From the NCBI GenBank assembly GCA_017621795.1, contig JAGASJ010000099.1, positions 30,530 to 94,529 on the forward strand: 64,000 nucleotides of DNA. The letters run 5' to 3'. Below, piece by piece: positions 1 to 8,389 of this stretch. The position numbers and the translations under genes are program-made. The number at the start of each line of letters is the position of its first letter. Positions within the stretch are counted from its first letter, which is position 1. This DNA comes from Oscillospiraceae bacterium (GTDB lineage: Bacteria > Bacillota > Clostridia > Oscillospirales > Oscillospiraceae). A model generated the notes under the pieces. The model was given only the letters and a program-made list of their open reading frames with translations, was not told where the DNA came from and made no database searches.

Positions 1-527
1 TGAGCATTCCTTTTGCCGGCATTTTCGTGCGGGACAGCTATGGAGTGGAGCGATTGCTGTGCAGTAATGGCGTGGGCCCATTGAAGCAGGTGCTTTCAGA
101 GCTGTTACTGTACGGGGCGGCGATGCTGATCTTGGTCGTGGCGTTCACCTGGGGCTTTTCCCACACGGTGATACAGAAATTAGTTGCCGCCATCCCTGTA
201 GCGCTTTGTATCGCCAGCTTTTGCCTGATGATTTTTGGCATTACCCGGCATCTAGTCAGTGCTGTGATTTTGCAGATGCTTTTAGGGGTGGGGATGTGCT
301 TTGTTACCGGGTGCATTTATCCTGTCAGCTTTTTTCCGGCATCCATCCAATCTATTGCCCGTTTTCTCCCTACAGGCGTCATTAAAACCCATTTTTCGGG
401 CATTTTGCAGGGAAAGGCCGTATTGGAATCCGCACTTTTGTTAATGGCATTTTCTGTTTTCTTTTTTACGGTTTGTGTGGGCCTGCGAAAATACAGGATT
501 GACCACCATAAAGGAGGCGGCTTATGA
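1..527 (+). CDS. ABC-2 type transporter permease, C-terminal part (5' end outside window)
   Basis: The frame is open from the first bases of the window and ends with TGA at 525-527, so only the last ~175 residues are present. They hold about four to five hydrophobic segments separated by short loops, with the late motif PVSFFPASIQSIARFLPTG, which resembles the C-terminal half of ABC-2 type permeases (YhgE/Pip and antibiotic/lipid exporters). It overlaps the next permease gene by an ATGA junction, so the two probably form the membrane parts of one ABC exporter whose ATPase gene lies upstream of the window. The substrate cannot be told. A GTG at 27 is only an internal codon. Confidence 0.75.
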   Translation, partial: SIPFAGIFVRDSYGVERLLCSNGVGPLKQVLSELLLYGAAMLILVVAFTWGFSHTVIQKLVAAIPVALCIASFCLMIFGITRHLVSAVILQMLLGVGMCFVTGCIYPVSFFPASIQSIARFLPTGVIKTHFSGILQGKAVLESALLLMAFSVFFFTVCVGLRKYRIDHHKGGGL

Positions 528-1651
528 GAAAAGCACTTTTATGGTTTGGGATGCTTTCCAAGCGACTGTTCAAAAAAGGCACTTATTTGTGCCTGCTGAT
601 GCTGATTCCCTTGCTTGTGGTAGGCTTTGCCGCAGGCGCAAAGGAAGAAAGCGGAATGGTGCGTATTCTTTTGGTGCAGGAGGATCCACAGGATGCTTTT
701 AGCACGCAGATCGTGGAGGAGCTGATGGGGAGCAGCGAGATGATTCTCTTCGCGCACACCTCGGAGGCAGAGGCTATCAATCAGATCAAAGCAGGGAAGG
801 CGGATGCGGCTTGGATCATCCCGGGAGAGCTGCAGACACAATTGGCGGCCGTTTTTCTGGGACAGGGGCAGGATTGTCCCCCCATTCGGGTGATCGAGCA
901 GTCGGAAAGCGCACTACTGCATCTGACCCACGAAAAGCTGAGCAGTACGGTTTATAAATACTGGGCAGAGGAGATGTACTTGCAGTATTTGCAATCTCTT
1001 GCACCTGAGGCGGCGACAATTTCCCGGCAGGAGCTAACGACGTTTTATCATTCTTCCACTGTCAGCGGCACACTGTTTGAGTATACCGATATTTACGGCA
1101 ATGCGCGCTCTGAAAGCAGCAGCTACTTGGTAACACCTCTGCGGGGAATACTTGCGGTACTTGTTGTTTTGTGCAGTGTTGTATCCGGGATTTACTATCG
1201 CAAGGATACACAGCGGGGGTTGTTTTCCACTGTGTCGTTCCGTCATCGGCCATTTATTGACTTGGGCTATCAGTTTACATCGGTGTTTTATATGGCATTT
1301 GCGGTCCTGATTGCCTTGATCGCTGCGGGACTGACCGGACCTTGGTGGGCAGAAGCAATGCTGTTTTTCCTTGGATGTTTTGGATGCACACTGTTCGGAA
1401 CGGTGTTCAGCGGACTGACAGGCGGACGGTATATTACTGCGGCACTGCTTCCTGTGCTGCTGGTTTTGATGCTGGCCATTTGCCCGGTTTTCTATCATCT
1501 TCCACAGCTGCGATACTTCCAGTTTTTATTTCCTGCAACCTACTACATCACCGGAGCGCATCACTACGCTTACATAGGTTATTATCTTTTGTATGATATA
1601 ATTTTGGCGGTGCTGTGGCTGCTAATAAAATATAAAAAGCAATATCGTTGA
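524..1651 (+). CDS. ABC-2 type transporter permease
   Basis: This 375-residue protein has one N-terminal hydrophobic helix (about residues 19-38), a large extracytoplasmic domain of ~170 residues, and then about six membrane helices at the C-terminus. That is the layout of ABC-2 permeases of the ABC2_membrane_3 kind. The AAGGAGGC ribosome site at 510-517 lies before ATG 524, inside the end of the previous gene, so the two are translationally coupled. It likely pairs with the upstream permease as an exporter heterodimer. It is the last gene of its operon: a strong terminator follows at 1723. Substrate unknown; family assignment good, exact role not. Confidence 0.75.
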   Translation: MRKALLWFGMLSKRLFKKGTYLCLLMLIPLLVVGFAAGAKEESGMVRILLVQEDPQDAFSTQIVEELMGSSEMILFAHTSEAEAINQIKAGKADAAWIIPGELQTQLAAVFLGQGQDCPPIRVIEQSESALLHLTHEKLSSTVYKYWAEEMYLQYLQSLAPEAATISRQELTTFYHSSTVSGTLFEYTDIYGNARSESSSYLVTPLRGILAVLVVLCSVVSGIYYRKDTQRGLFSTVSFRHRPFIDLGYQFTSVFYMAFAVLIALIAAGLTGPWWAEAMLFFLGCFGCTLFGTVFSGLTGGRYITAALLPVLLVLMLAICPVFYHLPQLRYFQFLFPATYYITGAHHYAYIGYYLLYDIILAVLWLLIKYKKQYR

Positions 1652-1722
1652 AAAATCCCCCAAAGCGGCAGTACACCATCGTAATTAAATGGTTTTGAAC
1701 GGTCCCTTTTCTGCTTGACCGC

Positions 1723-1761
1723 AAAAAAATCCCGAAATGCGCCAGCATTTCGGGATTTTTA
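1723..1761. terminator. Bidirectional intrinsic terminator
   Basis: A stem with arms ATCCCGAAATGC and GCATTTCGGGAT closes on a GCCA loop. It is preceded by seven A and followed by five T, so it can end transcription of the exporter operon (+) and of pgsA (-). A very similar hairpin follows tRNA-Gln at 63650. Confidence 0.85.
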
Positions 1762-1799
1762 TTGTTTGTTGACCTCCAAAAACAGTGTTTTGGGGAGTA

Positions 1800-2396
1800 T
1801 TATTCGCCGTCTTCTTTGTCGTCGTTGATCGTTAAATACTTGGTTTTCTTGCTGCAGAAAAGACGGATGTAGTCTGCAAATGCAATAAGCAGGAATACCG
1901 CGTCCACAGCTGCGATCCAGTTTACTGCTGTTTTGGAGATATCCGGAAGCATTACCAAAATGATGAGGCTGACAAAAAGCACAGTGGTGCAGATCTTACC
2001 ACTGATCTGGGCGCCATTGAGCATTTGTCCTTTTCTGTAGTGGATGTACGCGGCAATAAGCTGAAATACCTCTTTGCAGAATACCAGGATCACCAAAGCG
2101 ATCAAAATATGGTGCTTAATACACAGGCAGATCATCAAGGTGAACTGGGTCAGCTTGTCGGCCAGCGGATCCAAAAACTTTCCGAATGCGGAGATCATAT
2201 TAAAGCGGCGTGCGATCTGACCGTCGATCATATCTGTCAGACAGGAAACTGCCAAAATGATCGCTGCAATATAATAGTCCATACTATCCTTGGCGTTCAG
2301 GTAGATGGAAACATATAAGGGAATTAGGGCGAGACGAAAAAGGCTTAAAACGTTCGGAACAGTAAAAACGTCCTTTTTCCAGTTTTTGATGAGCAT
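1800..2396 (-). CDS. pgsA: CDP-alcohol phosphatidyltransferase (phosphatidylglycerophosphate synthase-like)
   Basis: This 198-residue integral membrane enzyme would transfer a phosphatidyl group from CDP-diacylglycerol to an alcohol, most likely glycerol 3-phosphate, the first committed step to phosphatidylglycerol and cardiolipin. The family signature DG-x2-AR-x8-G-x3-D-x3-D is complete (DGQIARRFNMISAFGKFLDP and the following LAD). About five hydrophobic segments are visible. I chose ATG 2396 because a GGAGGGTG ribosome site sits just upstream; a start at 2453 would put 19 extra residues over the -35 box of the promoter seen there. Other alcohols such as inositol or serine are possible, but size and neighbourhood fit PgsA. 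Confidence 0.85.
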   Translation of the reverse strand: MLIKNWKKDVFTVPNVLSLFRLALIPLYVSIYLNAKDSMDYYIAAIILAVSCLTDMIDGQIARRFNMISAFGKFLDPLADKLTQFTLMICLCIKHHILIALVILVFCKEVFQLIAAYIHYRKGQMLNGAQISGKICTTVLFVSLIILVMLPDISKTAVNWIAAVDAVFLLIAFADYIRLFCSKKTKYLTINDDKEDGE

Positions 2397-2424
2397 AGTG
2401 CACCCTCCGATAGTAATTGTATCT

Positions 2425-2453
2425 ATTATATTGCTTTTATTCTGTCGAATCAA
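2425..2453 (-). promoter_or_regulatory. Sigma-A-type promoter of pgsA
   Basis: Reading the minus strand, TTGATT (2453-2448) and TATAAT (2430-2425) are separated by 17 bp and lie about 30 bp before the chosen pgsA start. Confidence 0.7.
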
Positions 2454-2481
2454 GAGCCAAATTGAAAATTTTTATGAATGT

Positions 2482-3036
2482 TTAAGAATTATTCTGTTTA
2501 ATGATGTTTCGCGGGGAATGATGGTGCGCGCTGAGGGTAAAGTGACGGGATAAATGCATCCACGTGTATTTATCCAGCGCACCGGTGGGCTCCAGGCCCG
2601 CAAGCTCCTGAAATGCTGTAAGCGCAATTTGGGTATCCCGATCAAACTGTCCGTTGTGCTGCACAGGGGGTATTTCCGCATCCTGGGAAGAAAGCCAAAT
2701 AAGCATAGACTGCATTAAAAAGATATAAGGCCCCTCATCCCCGAGGGAAAAGACCTGATTGCGGTCCATAATGATCTCTATGGGCTCTGCCTTTCCCACC
2801 CGTGCCTGTGCAGGCTGGTAACGGCTAACGATGGTGTCCCAGGTTCTCTGGTCGGTGATACCGGTTAACGGCAGGTTCTCGCGGCGCTGGAAGGCTGTTA
2901 CGGCACGAAGTGTGTTTTGACCGTAAATACCATCCGGCACAACAAGGGGTATTGTAGGATCATCCAAAGCGATCACGCGCAGCATGGTCTGCAGGCTTCG
3001 TATGGGCTGGTCAATAAAGGATTCACTTGGTCTCAT
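2482..3036 (-). CDS. Peptidoglycan-binding domain protein (two PG_binding_1 repeats)
   Basis: This 184-residue protein contains two PG_binding_1-like units, about residues 10-70 and 95-165. Each has the typical pattern of a helix, a D-GxYG/GQFD turn, TxxAVxAFQ and a final GxxDxxTW (for example DGIYGQNTLRAVTAFQRREN). No signal peptide or catalytic domain is visible. Its start codon overlaps the stop of the upstream gene (ATGA at 3033-3036), so it is probably made together with the SpoIID-like protein. The job is likely binding of cell-wall or spore-cortex glycan, but no enzymatic activity can be claimed. Confidence 0.75.
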   Translation of the reverse strand: MRPSESFIDQPIRSLQTMLRVIALDDPTIPLVVPDGIYGQNTLRAVTAFQRRENLPLTGITDQRTWDTIVSRYQPAQARVGKAEPIEIIMDRNQVFSLGDEGPYIFLMQSMLIWLSSQDAEIPPVQHNGQFDRDTQIALTAFQELAGLEPTGALDKYTWMHLSRHFTLSAHHHSPRNIIKQNNS

Positions 3037-4277
3037 CGTACCACCTCCTGACGGACAGGGTCCTGATTTCCGATCGCTAAATCCACGCCGGGGAATTGCT
3101 CCATCACGGTGGGGATCTGTCCGCTTTGAACGGACTGGGACGTTCTGCGGCGGGCAGCGCTGCTTCCTGCGGTCTGTCGCTGGGGGAAAGATTCGTTATT
3201 GCGCAAGGAAGTGTTTTCGATGCCGGAATACTGATCATAGATCATATCCCAGGTGGTCTGACCGACTGTTCCGGTTTCGGGCAGTCCTGCGCGGCGCTGA
3301 AATGCCTGCACCGCACTGCGTGTAGCAGGACCGTAAACGCCGTCTACGGACAGGGAGGGTATAGAAGGAATATATTCGGATAAAACACTGAGCATATATT
3401 GCAAAAGCTGAACCTTTTCTCCTGTATTTCCCACCTGCAAGACACTGGGCGGCGACCAGTTGATGCGATAATACTGCTGTCCCTGACTGCGCAGCTCGGA
3501 AAGGGCGGTCACGGCCGTGTAAATGCGCACGATTTTATACCAGGTCGCCGGGCCGACAATGCCATCGGGCGTGAGGTTAAAGACCTCCTGAAAGACCCGT
3601 ACAGCTGCTTCTGTGCGGCTGCCGAATATACCGTCATTTGCAGGGATCTTAGGAATGGCTGGGTAGTTTCTGGCGATGCGGTTCAGTGATACCTGCACCA
3701 CAACTACGCTGGGACCGGTGCTACCTGTGCGCAGAGGTGTTCCCGGATAAGAGGACACGATGCCTCGAATGGGGGCGTTTGATACGATTTCCACATTTCC
3801 GTAATAGCTGCGGAGAATTTGGGTGTAGGAATAGCCTTGCTGCGCCAGATTTTGGCTGCCCCATTGGCTCAATCCTTCGCAAGTGACAGTGGTGCCGTTG
3901 CAAAATTTTGCGGCAAGGGGCTCAACAAAACCCGGACGTCTTAAATAATCATTGAAAAGTTCATCCACAAGTACGGAAACAGAGCTGAAAAAGCTTCTTC
4001 CGTTTACAAATGCCTGGTCAAAAGCGGTATTGTTGGTGATGTCAAAATCATACCCTCTGCTGCGGTAAAACTCTGTATATACACGATTGAGCGCAAAGGA
4101 AACGATTGCAAAAATATTTGCCCGCAGGGCGCTTTCGTCCCAAGTGGGATAAATCTCGCTGGACGCCACATTTTTAACGTAATCCGGGAATGATACGGTG
4201 ACATTGGCGGCATTGGAGGAGGGAGACCCTAAATGAACGGTGATGTACTGGGGGACGTATGGTGTTACGATCGGCAT
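3033..4277 (-). CDS. SpoIID-like / peptidoglycan-binding protein
   Basis: This 414-residue protein has an N-terminal ~160-residue domain ending in GLSQWGSQNLAQQGYSYTQI, followed by SYYG. That resembles the C-terminal part of SpoIID/LytB proteins, whose GMSQYGA...G.SY.EILKYYY pattern is well known from the sporulation peptidoglycan hydrolase SpoIID. Two PG_binding_1 units follow (about residues 185-245 and 285-350), then a polar Gln/Ser/Arg-rich tail. It begins MPIVTPYVPQYITVHLG, without a signal peptide. A GGAGGATGC ribosome site precedes ATG 4277. It sits second in a three-gene minus-strand cluster. I infer spore-cortex or wall binding; hydrolase activity is unproven. Confidence 0.7.
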   Translation of the reverse strand: MPIVTPYVPQYITVHLGSPSSNAANVTVSFPDYVKNVASSEIYPTWDESALRANIFAIVSFALNRVYTEFYRSRGYDFDITNNTAFDQAFVNGRSFFSSVSVLVDELFNDYLRRPGFVEPLAAKFCNGTTVTCEGLSQWGSQNLAQQGYSYTQILRSYYGNVEIVSNAPIRGIVSSYPGTPLRTGSTGPSVVVVQVSLNRIARNYPAIPKIPANDGIFGSRTEAAVRVFQEVFNLTPDGIVGPATWYKIVRIYTAVTALSELRSQGQQYYRINWSPPSVLQVGNTGEKVQLLQYMLSVLSEYIPSIPSLSVDGVYGPATRSAVQAFQRRAGLPETGTVGQTTWDMIYDQYSGIENTSLRNNESFPQRQTAGSSAARRRTSQSVQSGQIPTVMEQFPGVDLAIGNQDPVRQEVVR

Positions 4278-4287
4278 AGCATCCTCC

Positions 4288-4677
4288 TTACAGATTTTGG
4301 GCAGGTGTATTGAAGATTTCCACCTGATTCTGATATTGAGGCAGTTCTGACAGAGGGATCATCTGCAGATCCTGCACAGTGATGATTCCGGGGAAGACCT
4401 GAATGTTGTTGGCTTCGATTTCTTCGTAATCCGCAACCTTTGCATAGAGATTCACAGTGGAGTACGGCACGATCCCGGTGTTGGGGGATAAACCTGCGGC
4501 AGGAATCGGTACCTGGATCTCTACAGGACGGTCTATTTTTCCACTGCTGTTTGTCATCCGCAGTGCAATGGTTTTTCCCTGATCGTTTGTAACAGCGATT
4601 GCCACATTCCTGAGAGGCAGCTGAGCTTTGGCGGTATAAGCGTGCACTTGAATGTATCCGATATTAGACACGTGCAA
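4288..4677 (-). CDS. Conserved hypothetical protein, first gene of the SpoIID-like cluster
   Basis: This 129-residue soluble protein has no signal peptide. It begins with a beta-rich stretch, GYIQVHAYTAKAQLPLRNVA, then a Gly-Lys-Ile segment and PVEIQVP, which looks like a carboxypeptidase-regulatory/Ig-like beta-sandwich. It ends in YQNQVEIFNTPAQNL. The gap to the next gene is only 10 bp and an AAAGGAGG ribosome site precedes ATG 4677, so all three genes should be one transcript. I do not know a defined function. Association with a SpoIID-like, peptidoglycan-binding partner suggests a spore-envelope or wall role, which is inference. Confidence 0.6.
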   Translation of the reverse strand: MHVSNIGYIQVHAYTAKAQLPLRNVAIAVTNDQGKTIALRMTNSSGKIDRPVEIQVPIPAAGLSPNTGIVPYSTVNLYAKVADYEEIEANNIQVFPGIITVQDLQMIPLSELPQYQNQVEIFNTPAQNL

Positions 4678-4773
4678 ACCTCCTTTCCCATCATCCTATG
4701 TCACACGCTCAAATAAGTGCGCACCGCTTCCAAGCGTAACACATAAACTGTGGTGAAGAAAGGAGCGATGGGA

Positions 4774-6585
4774 ATGAGTGCCATAGCAGGCATTATTGAC
4801 TTGCCGTATAATGAAAAAATTCTCCACGATATGGAGAATAAAATGAGCGGGCGCGGTCCGGACGGACACGGGGTGTTTATGGGGCATCGCAGTGCGATGG
4901 TGCACCTTCAGCTGCTGACATCCTTTAGCCAATGCGGACAGCCGGTACATTTTCTGTGCGGCAAACAGCATTATGTAATGGTTCTTGATGGGGTGATTTA
5001 TAACGCCGAGCAGGTGCGCACCGAACTGGCACAAGAAGGGCATATTTGTGATACGGATTGCCCTGAGGAAGTAATTATATATGCTTATATGCAGTGGAAA
5101 GAGGATTGCGCGTCACATTTCAGGGGGAATTTTGCCCTGGCAATTTGGGAGGAAGAAACAAAAACCGTGTTTCTCGCAAGAGATCAGCTGGGAGTAAAGC
5201 CTCTATTTTATAAGGAGCACAAAAACGGCCTGCTGTTCGCCTCGGAAATAAAATCAGTGCTATCCTATCCCGGAGTGCGCGGGGAATTGGACATAGAGGG
5301 TGCGGCCCAGCTGGTGCTGTTGGGACCGGGCAGGATACCGGGCAGCGGTGTATTTCACGGCATCAGGGAGCTGGAGCCGGGCTGCTGCGCGCTTTTTCAG
5401 GATGGAAAACTGCACTATAAGAGATACTGGAAGCTAACAGATCGGGAGCATACCGATTCCTTTGAACAGACAGCGCAAAGGGTGCGCGAGATGGTCACAA
5501 GATCCATTAAAGAACAGCTCACGGCAGATGTTCCTGTGGGAACGTTTCTGTCGGGAGGATTGGATTCCGGCATTGTTACTGCGATCTATGCGCATTCGTA
5601 TACCGGCCAGATCACCACATTCTCCTTGGATTATGAGGATAACAGCAAAAATTTTACGCCCGGCAGATTCCAACCGGAAACGGATAACGGGTATATTGAT
5701 ATAATGCAGTCGTTGCTTCAAACCAACCATCATTGGACAGTACTGGGGGCCCATGATTTAGCGGATGCATTGCAGGAGGCTACGGAGGCCCGTGATTTGC
5801 CGGGGATGGGAGATGTGGACTTTTCCTTGCTTGCGTTTGCCAAGGAGATTCGTAAATACGTGAAGGTGGCATTATCCGGGGAGTGCGCGGATGAGCTTTT
5901 TGGGGGATATCCCTGGTTCAGAGAGCCGGATATGGGTGGCGGCTCCACATTCCCGTGGGCACAAAACACGGCGTTGCGCGAGACCTTCCTGCAGCCCCAT
6001 TTGCGCAGTCAAATACGGGGCGGGGAATATGTCCGTGATCTGTATGAAACAGCAGTTGCAAGCTGTGATATTTTACCTCAATGCCCCCCTGAGGAACGCA
6101 GGATCAAGGAATTGGTCAATTTAAATATGTGGTGGTTTATGCAAACACTGCTGGATCGAAACGATCGAATGTGCACCCGATGCGGGTTGGATGTACGGGC
6201 GCCATTCTGCGATTTGGAAATCGCGGAGTATATGTACGGTGTGCCTGTCAGCTTTAAGGACTATATGGGCAGGGAAAAGGGGCTTCTGCGTTATGCGATG
6301 GAAGGACTTTTGCCGGAAAAGGTGCTATACAGAAAGAAAAATCCGTTCCCTAAAACCTACGACCCCCGTTATACAGACCGTATGCGTTGCAAAATACTGA
6401 GATTGCTGGAGGACGACCGTGCCCCTCTGTGGGAAGTGATCGACCCTGTTGCGGTAAAGCAGGTTGCATTTCAGGAAATGAACTGGCCTTGGTACGGCCA
6501 GTTGATGAAAGGACCGCAAACCATGGCATATATCCTTCAGATGGATCATTGGCTTCGTCATTACAAGGTAGATTTTCTGTTCTGA
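4774..6585 (+). CDS. asnB: Asparagine synthetase-like protein with altered glutaminase site
   Basis: The 603-residue protein has the AsnB layout: an N-terminal class II glutamine amidotransferase domain (about 1-200) and a C-terminal ATP-dependent synthetase domain with the PP-loop LSGGLDS near residue 260, plus the SGECADELFGGY and RAPFCD motifs. I chose ATG 4774 because an AAAGGAG site lies 8 bp upstream and the N-terminus then aligns with MCGIAG. Here, however, it reads MSAIAGI, so the catalytic Cys2 is Ser. The usual NGEIYN motif reads DGVIYN. GRGPDGHG and the PP-loop look intact. It may be ammonia-dependent or amidate another substrate. It stands alone, divergent from the SpoIID-like cluster. 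Confidence 0.85.
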   Translation: MSAIAGIIDLPYNEKILHDMENKMSGRGPDGHGVFMGHRSAMVHLQLLTSFSQCGQPVHFLCGKQHYVMVLDGVIYNAEQVRTELAQEGHICDTDCPEEVIIYAYMQWKEDCASHFRGNFALAIWEEETKTVFLARDQLGVKPLFYKEHKNGLLFASEIKSVLSYPGVRGELDIEGAAQLVLLGPGRIPGSGVFHGIRELEPGCCALFQDGKLHYKRYWKLTDREHTDSFEQTAQRVREMVTRSIKEQLTADVPVGTFLSGGLDSGIVTAIYAHSYTGQITTFSLDYEDNSKNFTPGRFQPETDNGYIDIMQSLLQTNHHWTVLGAHDLADALQEATEARDLPGMGDVDFSLLAFAKEIRKYVKVALSGECADELFGGYPWFREPDMGGGSTFPWAQNTALRETFLQPHLRSQIRGGEYVRDLYETAVASCDILPQCPPEERRIKELVNLNMWWFMQTLLDRNDRMCTRCGLDVRAPFCDLEIAEYMYGVPVSFKDYMGREKGLLRYAMEGLLPEKVLYRKKNPFPKTYDPRYTDRMRCKILRLLEDDRAPLWEVIDPVAVKQVAFQEMNWPWYGQLMKGPQTMAYILQMDHWLRHYKVDFLF

Positions 6586-6615
6586 TCTTTTAAAAAATTT
6601 TGGCAATTTTACCAC

Positions 6616-6643
6616 GTGAAAAAAAGAAAAAATATGTTATAAT
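6616..6643 (+). promoter_or_regulatory. Promoter of the CarD-family gene
   Basis: A perfect TATAAT (6638-6643) lies about 40 bp before the start codon. The best -35 is GTGAAA at 6616 with 16-bp spacing, four of six matches. Confidence 0.5.
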
Positions 6644-6683
6644 GGGATAAGAGCAGGAACGAAAGAGAAGGGAGATGCGCGGG

Positions 6684-7178
6684 GTGTTTCAGGTACAGCA
6701 AAAAGTCGTTTACGGCATACACGGTGTTTGTATCATACAGCAGATACAAGAGCAGATCATTGATTATCAGAAGAAGCTTTATTATGTTTTGGTGCCGATT
6801 GAGCGCTCAGATACCCAGTATCTCATCCCTGTAGACAATGAGATGGCTGTCCAAAAGCTGCGTCCACTGCTCACAAAGGAAGAGCTTATGCATCTGCTTT
6901 CCCATAAAGCACTTACGGAGGATGTTTGGATTCCGGAAGAGAATCTTCGTAAAGTGCGATATAAAGAGCTGATCAACAGCGGCGACCGAACAATGCTGCT
7001 CGCAATGGTGCGTACCCTGCGCCTTTATAAAAAACGGCAACTGGAGCAGGGGAGAAAGCTGCATCAGTGTGATGACAATTTTCTGCGGGATGCAGAAAGG
7101 CTGATCTACGCCGAGTTTTCCATCGTGCTGGATATATCCCCCGCAGAGGTAGAAAACTATCTTGCCCAATACTTGTAA
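6684..7178 (+). CDS. CarD/CdnL-family transcriptional regulator
   Basis: This ~164-residue protein has an N-terminal Tudor-like RNA-polymerase-interacting domain (FQVQQKVVYGIHGVCIIQQI, then YYVLVPIE and YLIPVDN) and an all-helical C-terminal half (about 75-164) with the pattern expected for the DNA-minor-groove-binding part. CarD-type proteins bind the RNA polymerase beta subunit and modulate open-complex stability at promoters. The GTG at 6684 gives the family-like N-terminus MFQVQQKVVY and sits 9 bp after GGGAG; the ATG at 6675 abuts that site directly and is less likely. Monocistronic, with a hairpin just after it. Confidence 0.8.
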   Translation: MFQVQQKVVYGIHGVCIIQQIQEQIIDYQKKLYYVLVPIERSDTQYLIPVDNEMAVQKLRPLLTKEELMHLLSHKALTEDVWIPEENLRKVRYKELINSGDRTMLLAMVRTLRLYKKRQLEQGRKLHQCDDNFLRDAERLIYAEFSIVLDISPAEVENYLAQYL

Positions 7179-7208
7179 ACGAAGGTCAGAAATACGATGA
7201 TCACGCAA

Positions 7209-7247
7209 AATACATCCACCGGCTGCTTCTGCACCGGTGGATGTATT
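7209..7247. terminator. Hairpin between convergent carD-like and bile salt hydrolase genes
   Basis: Arms AATACATCCACCGG and CCGGTGGATGTATT enclose an 11-nt loop. A-rich sequence on the left and TTTAGTT on the right allow use from both sides. It touches the stop codon region of the minus-strand hydrolase gene. Confidence 0.65.
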
Positions 7248-8218
7248 TAGTTCATCCAAAAAATATCCGGTTTCGTGCGGAAGGGAAAAATGATCGGCTT
7301 GTCTGCGTCTAAATTCTCTTTGCCCATTTGCACAGCGGTAATGCGGTTATTTTCGTAGGTTTTATAGTAGTAGATCCCTTCGTCTGCGTTGCAGCAGCAG
7401 GAGTATATTGTTTTTTCATACAGATCGTCCACCTTCACACAGCCTTCCTGCTGTGCTACCCCATCCAAAATATGAAAGAACTGGTGCACAGAGTCTTCTT
7501 CTTTTTCGGTAACGGCGCTGTGAAATTTGGTAAAAACAGCCCGCACGAAGCGGGATGCGGAGGATAAATCCCCGGGCAGTCCCATTGCACCCATTCCACG
7601 GCTGTAGGGGGAGAGGGGAACGGTAGGGGCAATTTTGTTTATTGGGTCTGCATCCTGCAGGGATAGATAATTTTTAATATTTTCCAAATGATACTCAAAG
7701 GGCGGGTTATTGGTCAGCACCTCCAAAGGATTATGGAAAATTTTCAGACCGTCCTTCCGCTGCTCGAGCACAATGCTTTCGTTTTTGTCGGATACCAGCC
7801 AGTGCAGGTCTGTAAGCGGATAATCCTGAGAGTAGGGGATAGAGGCAATTTGAAGATTGGAAAAAAGGCTTTGAACCTGCCGGACATTTTTGCATTTGCC
7901 CAAAATCAGCGGAATCATTTCAAAAGGCGCAACAGCATTTTTGCACTGGGTCTCCGGCAGGTAAAAGGCGTTACCGGGGAAGTTGAGTCCTGCAACAGAC
8001 AGCCCTTCTTCGTTGGTGCCGTCGTAGTAAAGCGGATAGTCTCCGCTGAGAGTCGCAACCCCGATAAAGGCATAATGGTTGCATAAATCTTCTGTTTTTC
8101 TGAAATGCAAGGGCATATTACGGGGCGTGATCGCTATAGATTCACCGTAGTGTCGTTCGTAGTCCAGATTTCTGCCGAAATAATGCTTATTTGTTCTGAA
8201 AGAAAGTGCGGTGCACAT
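7247..8218 (-). CDS. bsh: Choloylglycine (bile salt) hydrolase
   Basis: This 323-residue Ntn-hydrolase would cleave glycine- or taurine-conjugated bile acids in the cytoplasm. Starting at ATG 8218 (GGAGGGATC upstream) the protein begins MCTALSF, which exposes the nucleophilic Cys2 after Met removal; FGRNLD supplies Arg16 and Asp19. The bile salt hydrolase signatures GLNFPGNA, EVLTNNPPFEYH and GLPGDLSSASRFVRA are all present, which favours this over penicillin V acylase. The frame remains open upstream to 8287, but that start would bury the catalytic Cys. No signal peptide. It is a stand-alone gene; a transporter for bile acids is not adjacent. It indicates a gut niche. Confidence 0.92.
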   Translation of the reverse strand: MCTALSFRTNKHYFGRNLDYERHYGESIAITPRNMPLHFRKTEDLCNHYAFIGVATLSGDYPLYYDGTNEEGLSVAGLNFPGNAFYLPETQCKNAVAPFEMIPLILGKCKNVRQVQSLFSNLQIASIPYSQDYPLTDLHWLVSDKNESIVLEQRKDGLKIFHNPLEVLTNNPPFEYHLENIKNYLSLQDADPINKIAPTVPLSPYSRGMGAMGLPGDLSSASRFVRAVFTKFHSAVTEKEEDSVHQFFHILDGVAQQEGCVKVDDLYEKTIYSCCCNADEGIYYYKTYENNRITAVQMGKENLDADKPIIFPFRTKPDIFWMN

Positions 8219-8331
8219 AATGATCCCTCCGAAAATATTTTGCACAGGATCCTTTTTTATATGACGGGAATGATCAAATTTGGACAATTTTCATAAAACG
8301 AAAAAAAGTACTTCCATTTTATATGGTTATA

Positions 8332-8340
8332 TGTTACAAT
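8332..8340 (+). promoter_or_regulatory. Extended -10 element before the nucleoside kinase gene
   Basis: TGTTACAAT is an extended -10 (TGn plus TACAAT) about 50 bp before ATG 8390. No good -35 is seen, as is common for extended -10 promoters. Confidence 0.45.
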
Positions 8341-8389
8341 GAGTTTTCCCAATTTGTATGAAGTGGACATATAGCAAGGAGAGAATATT

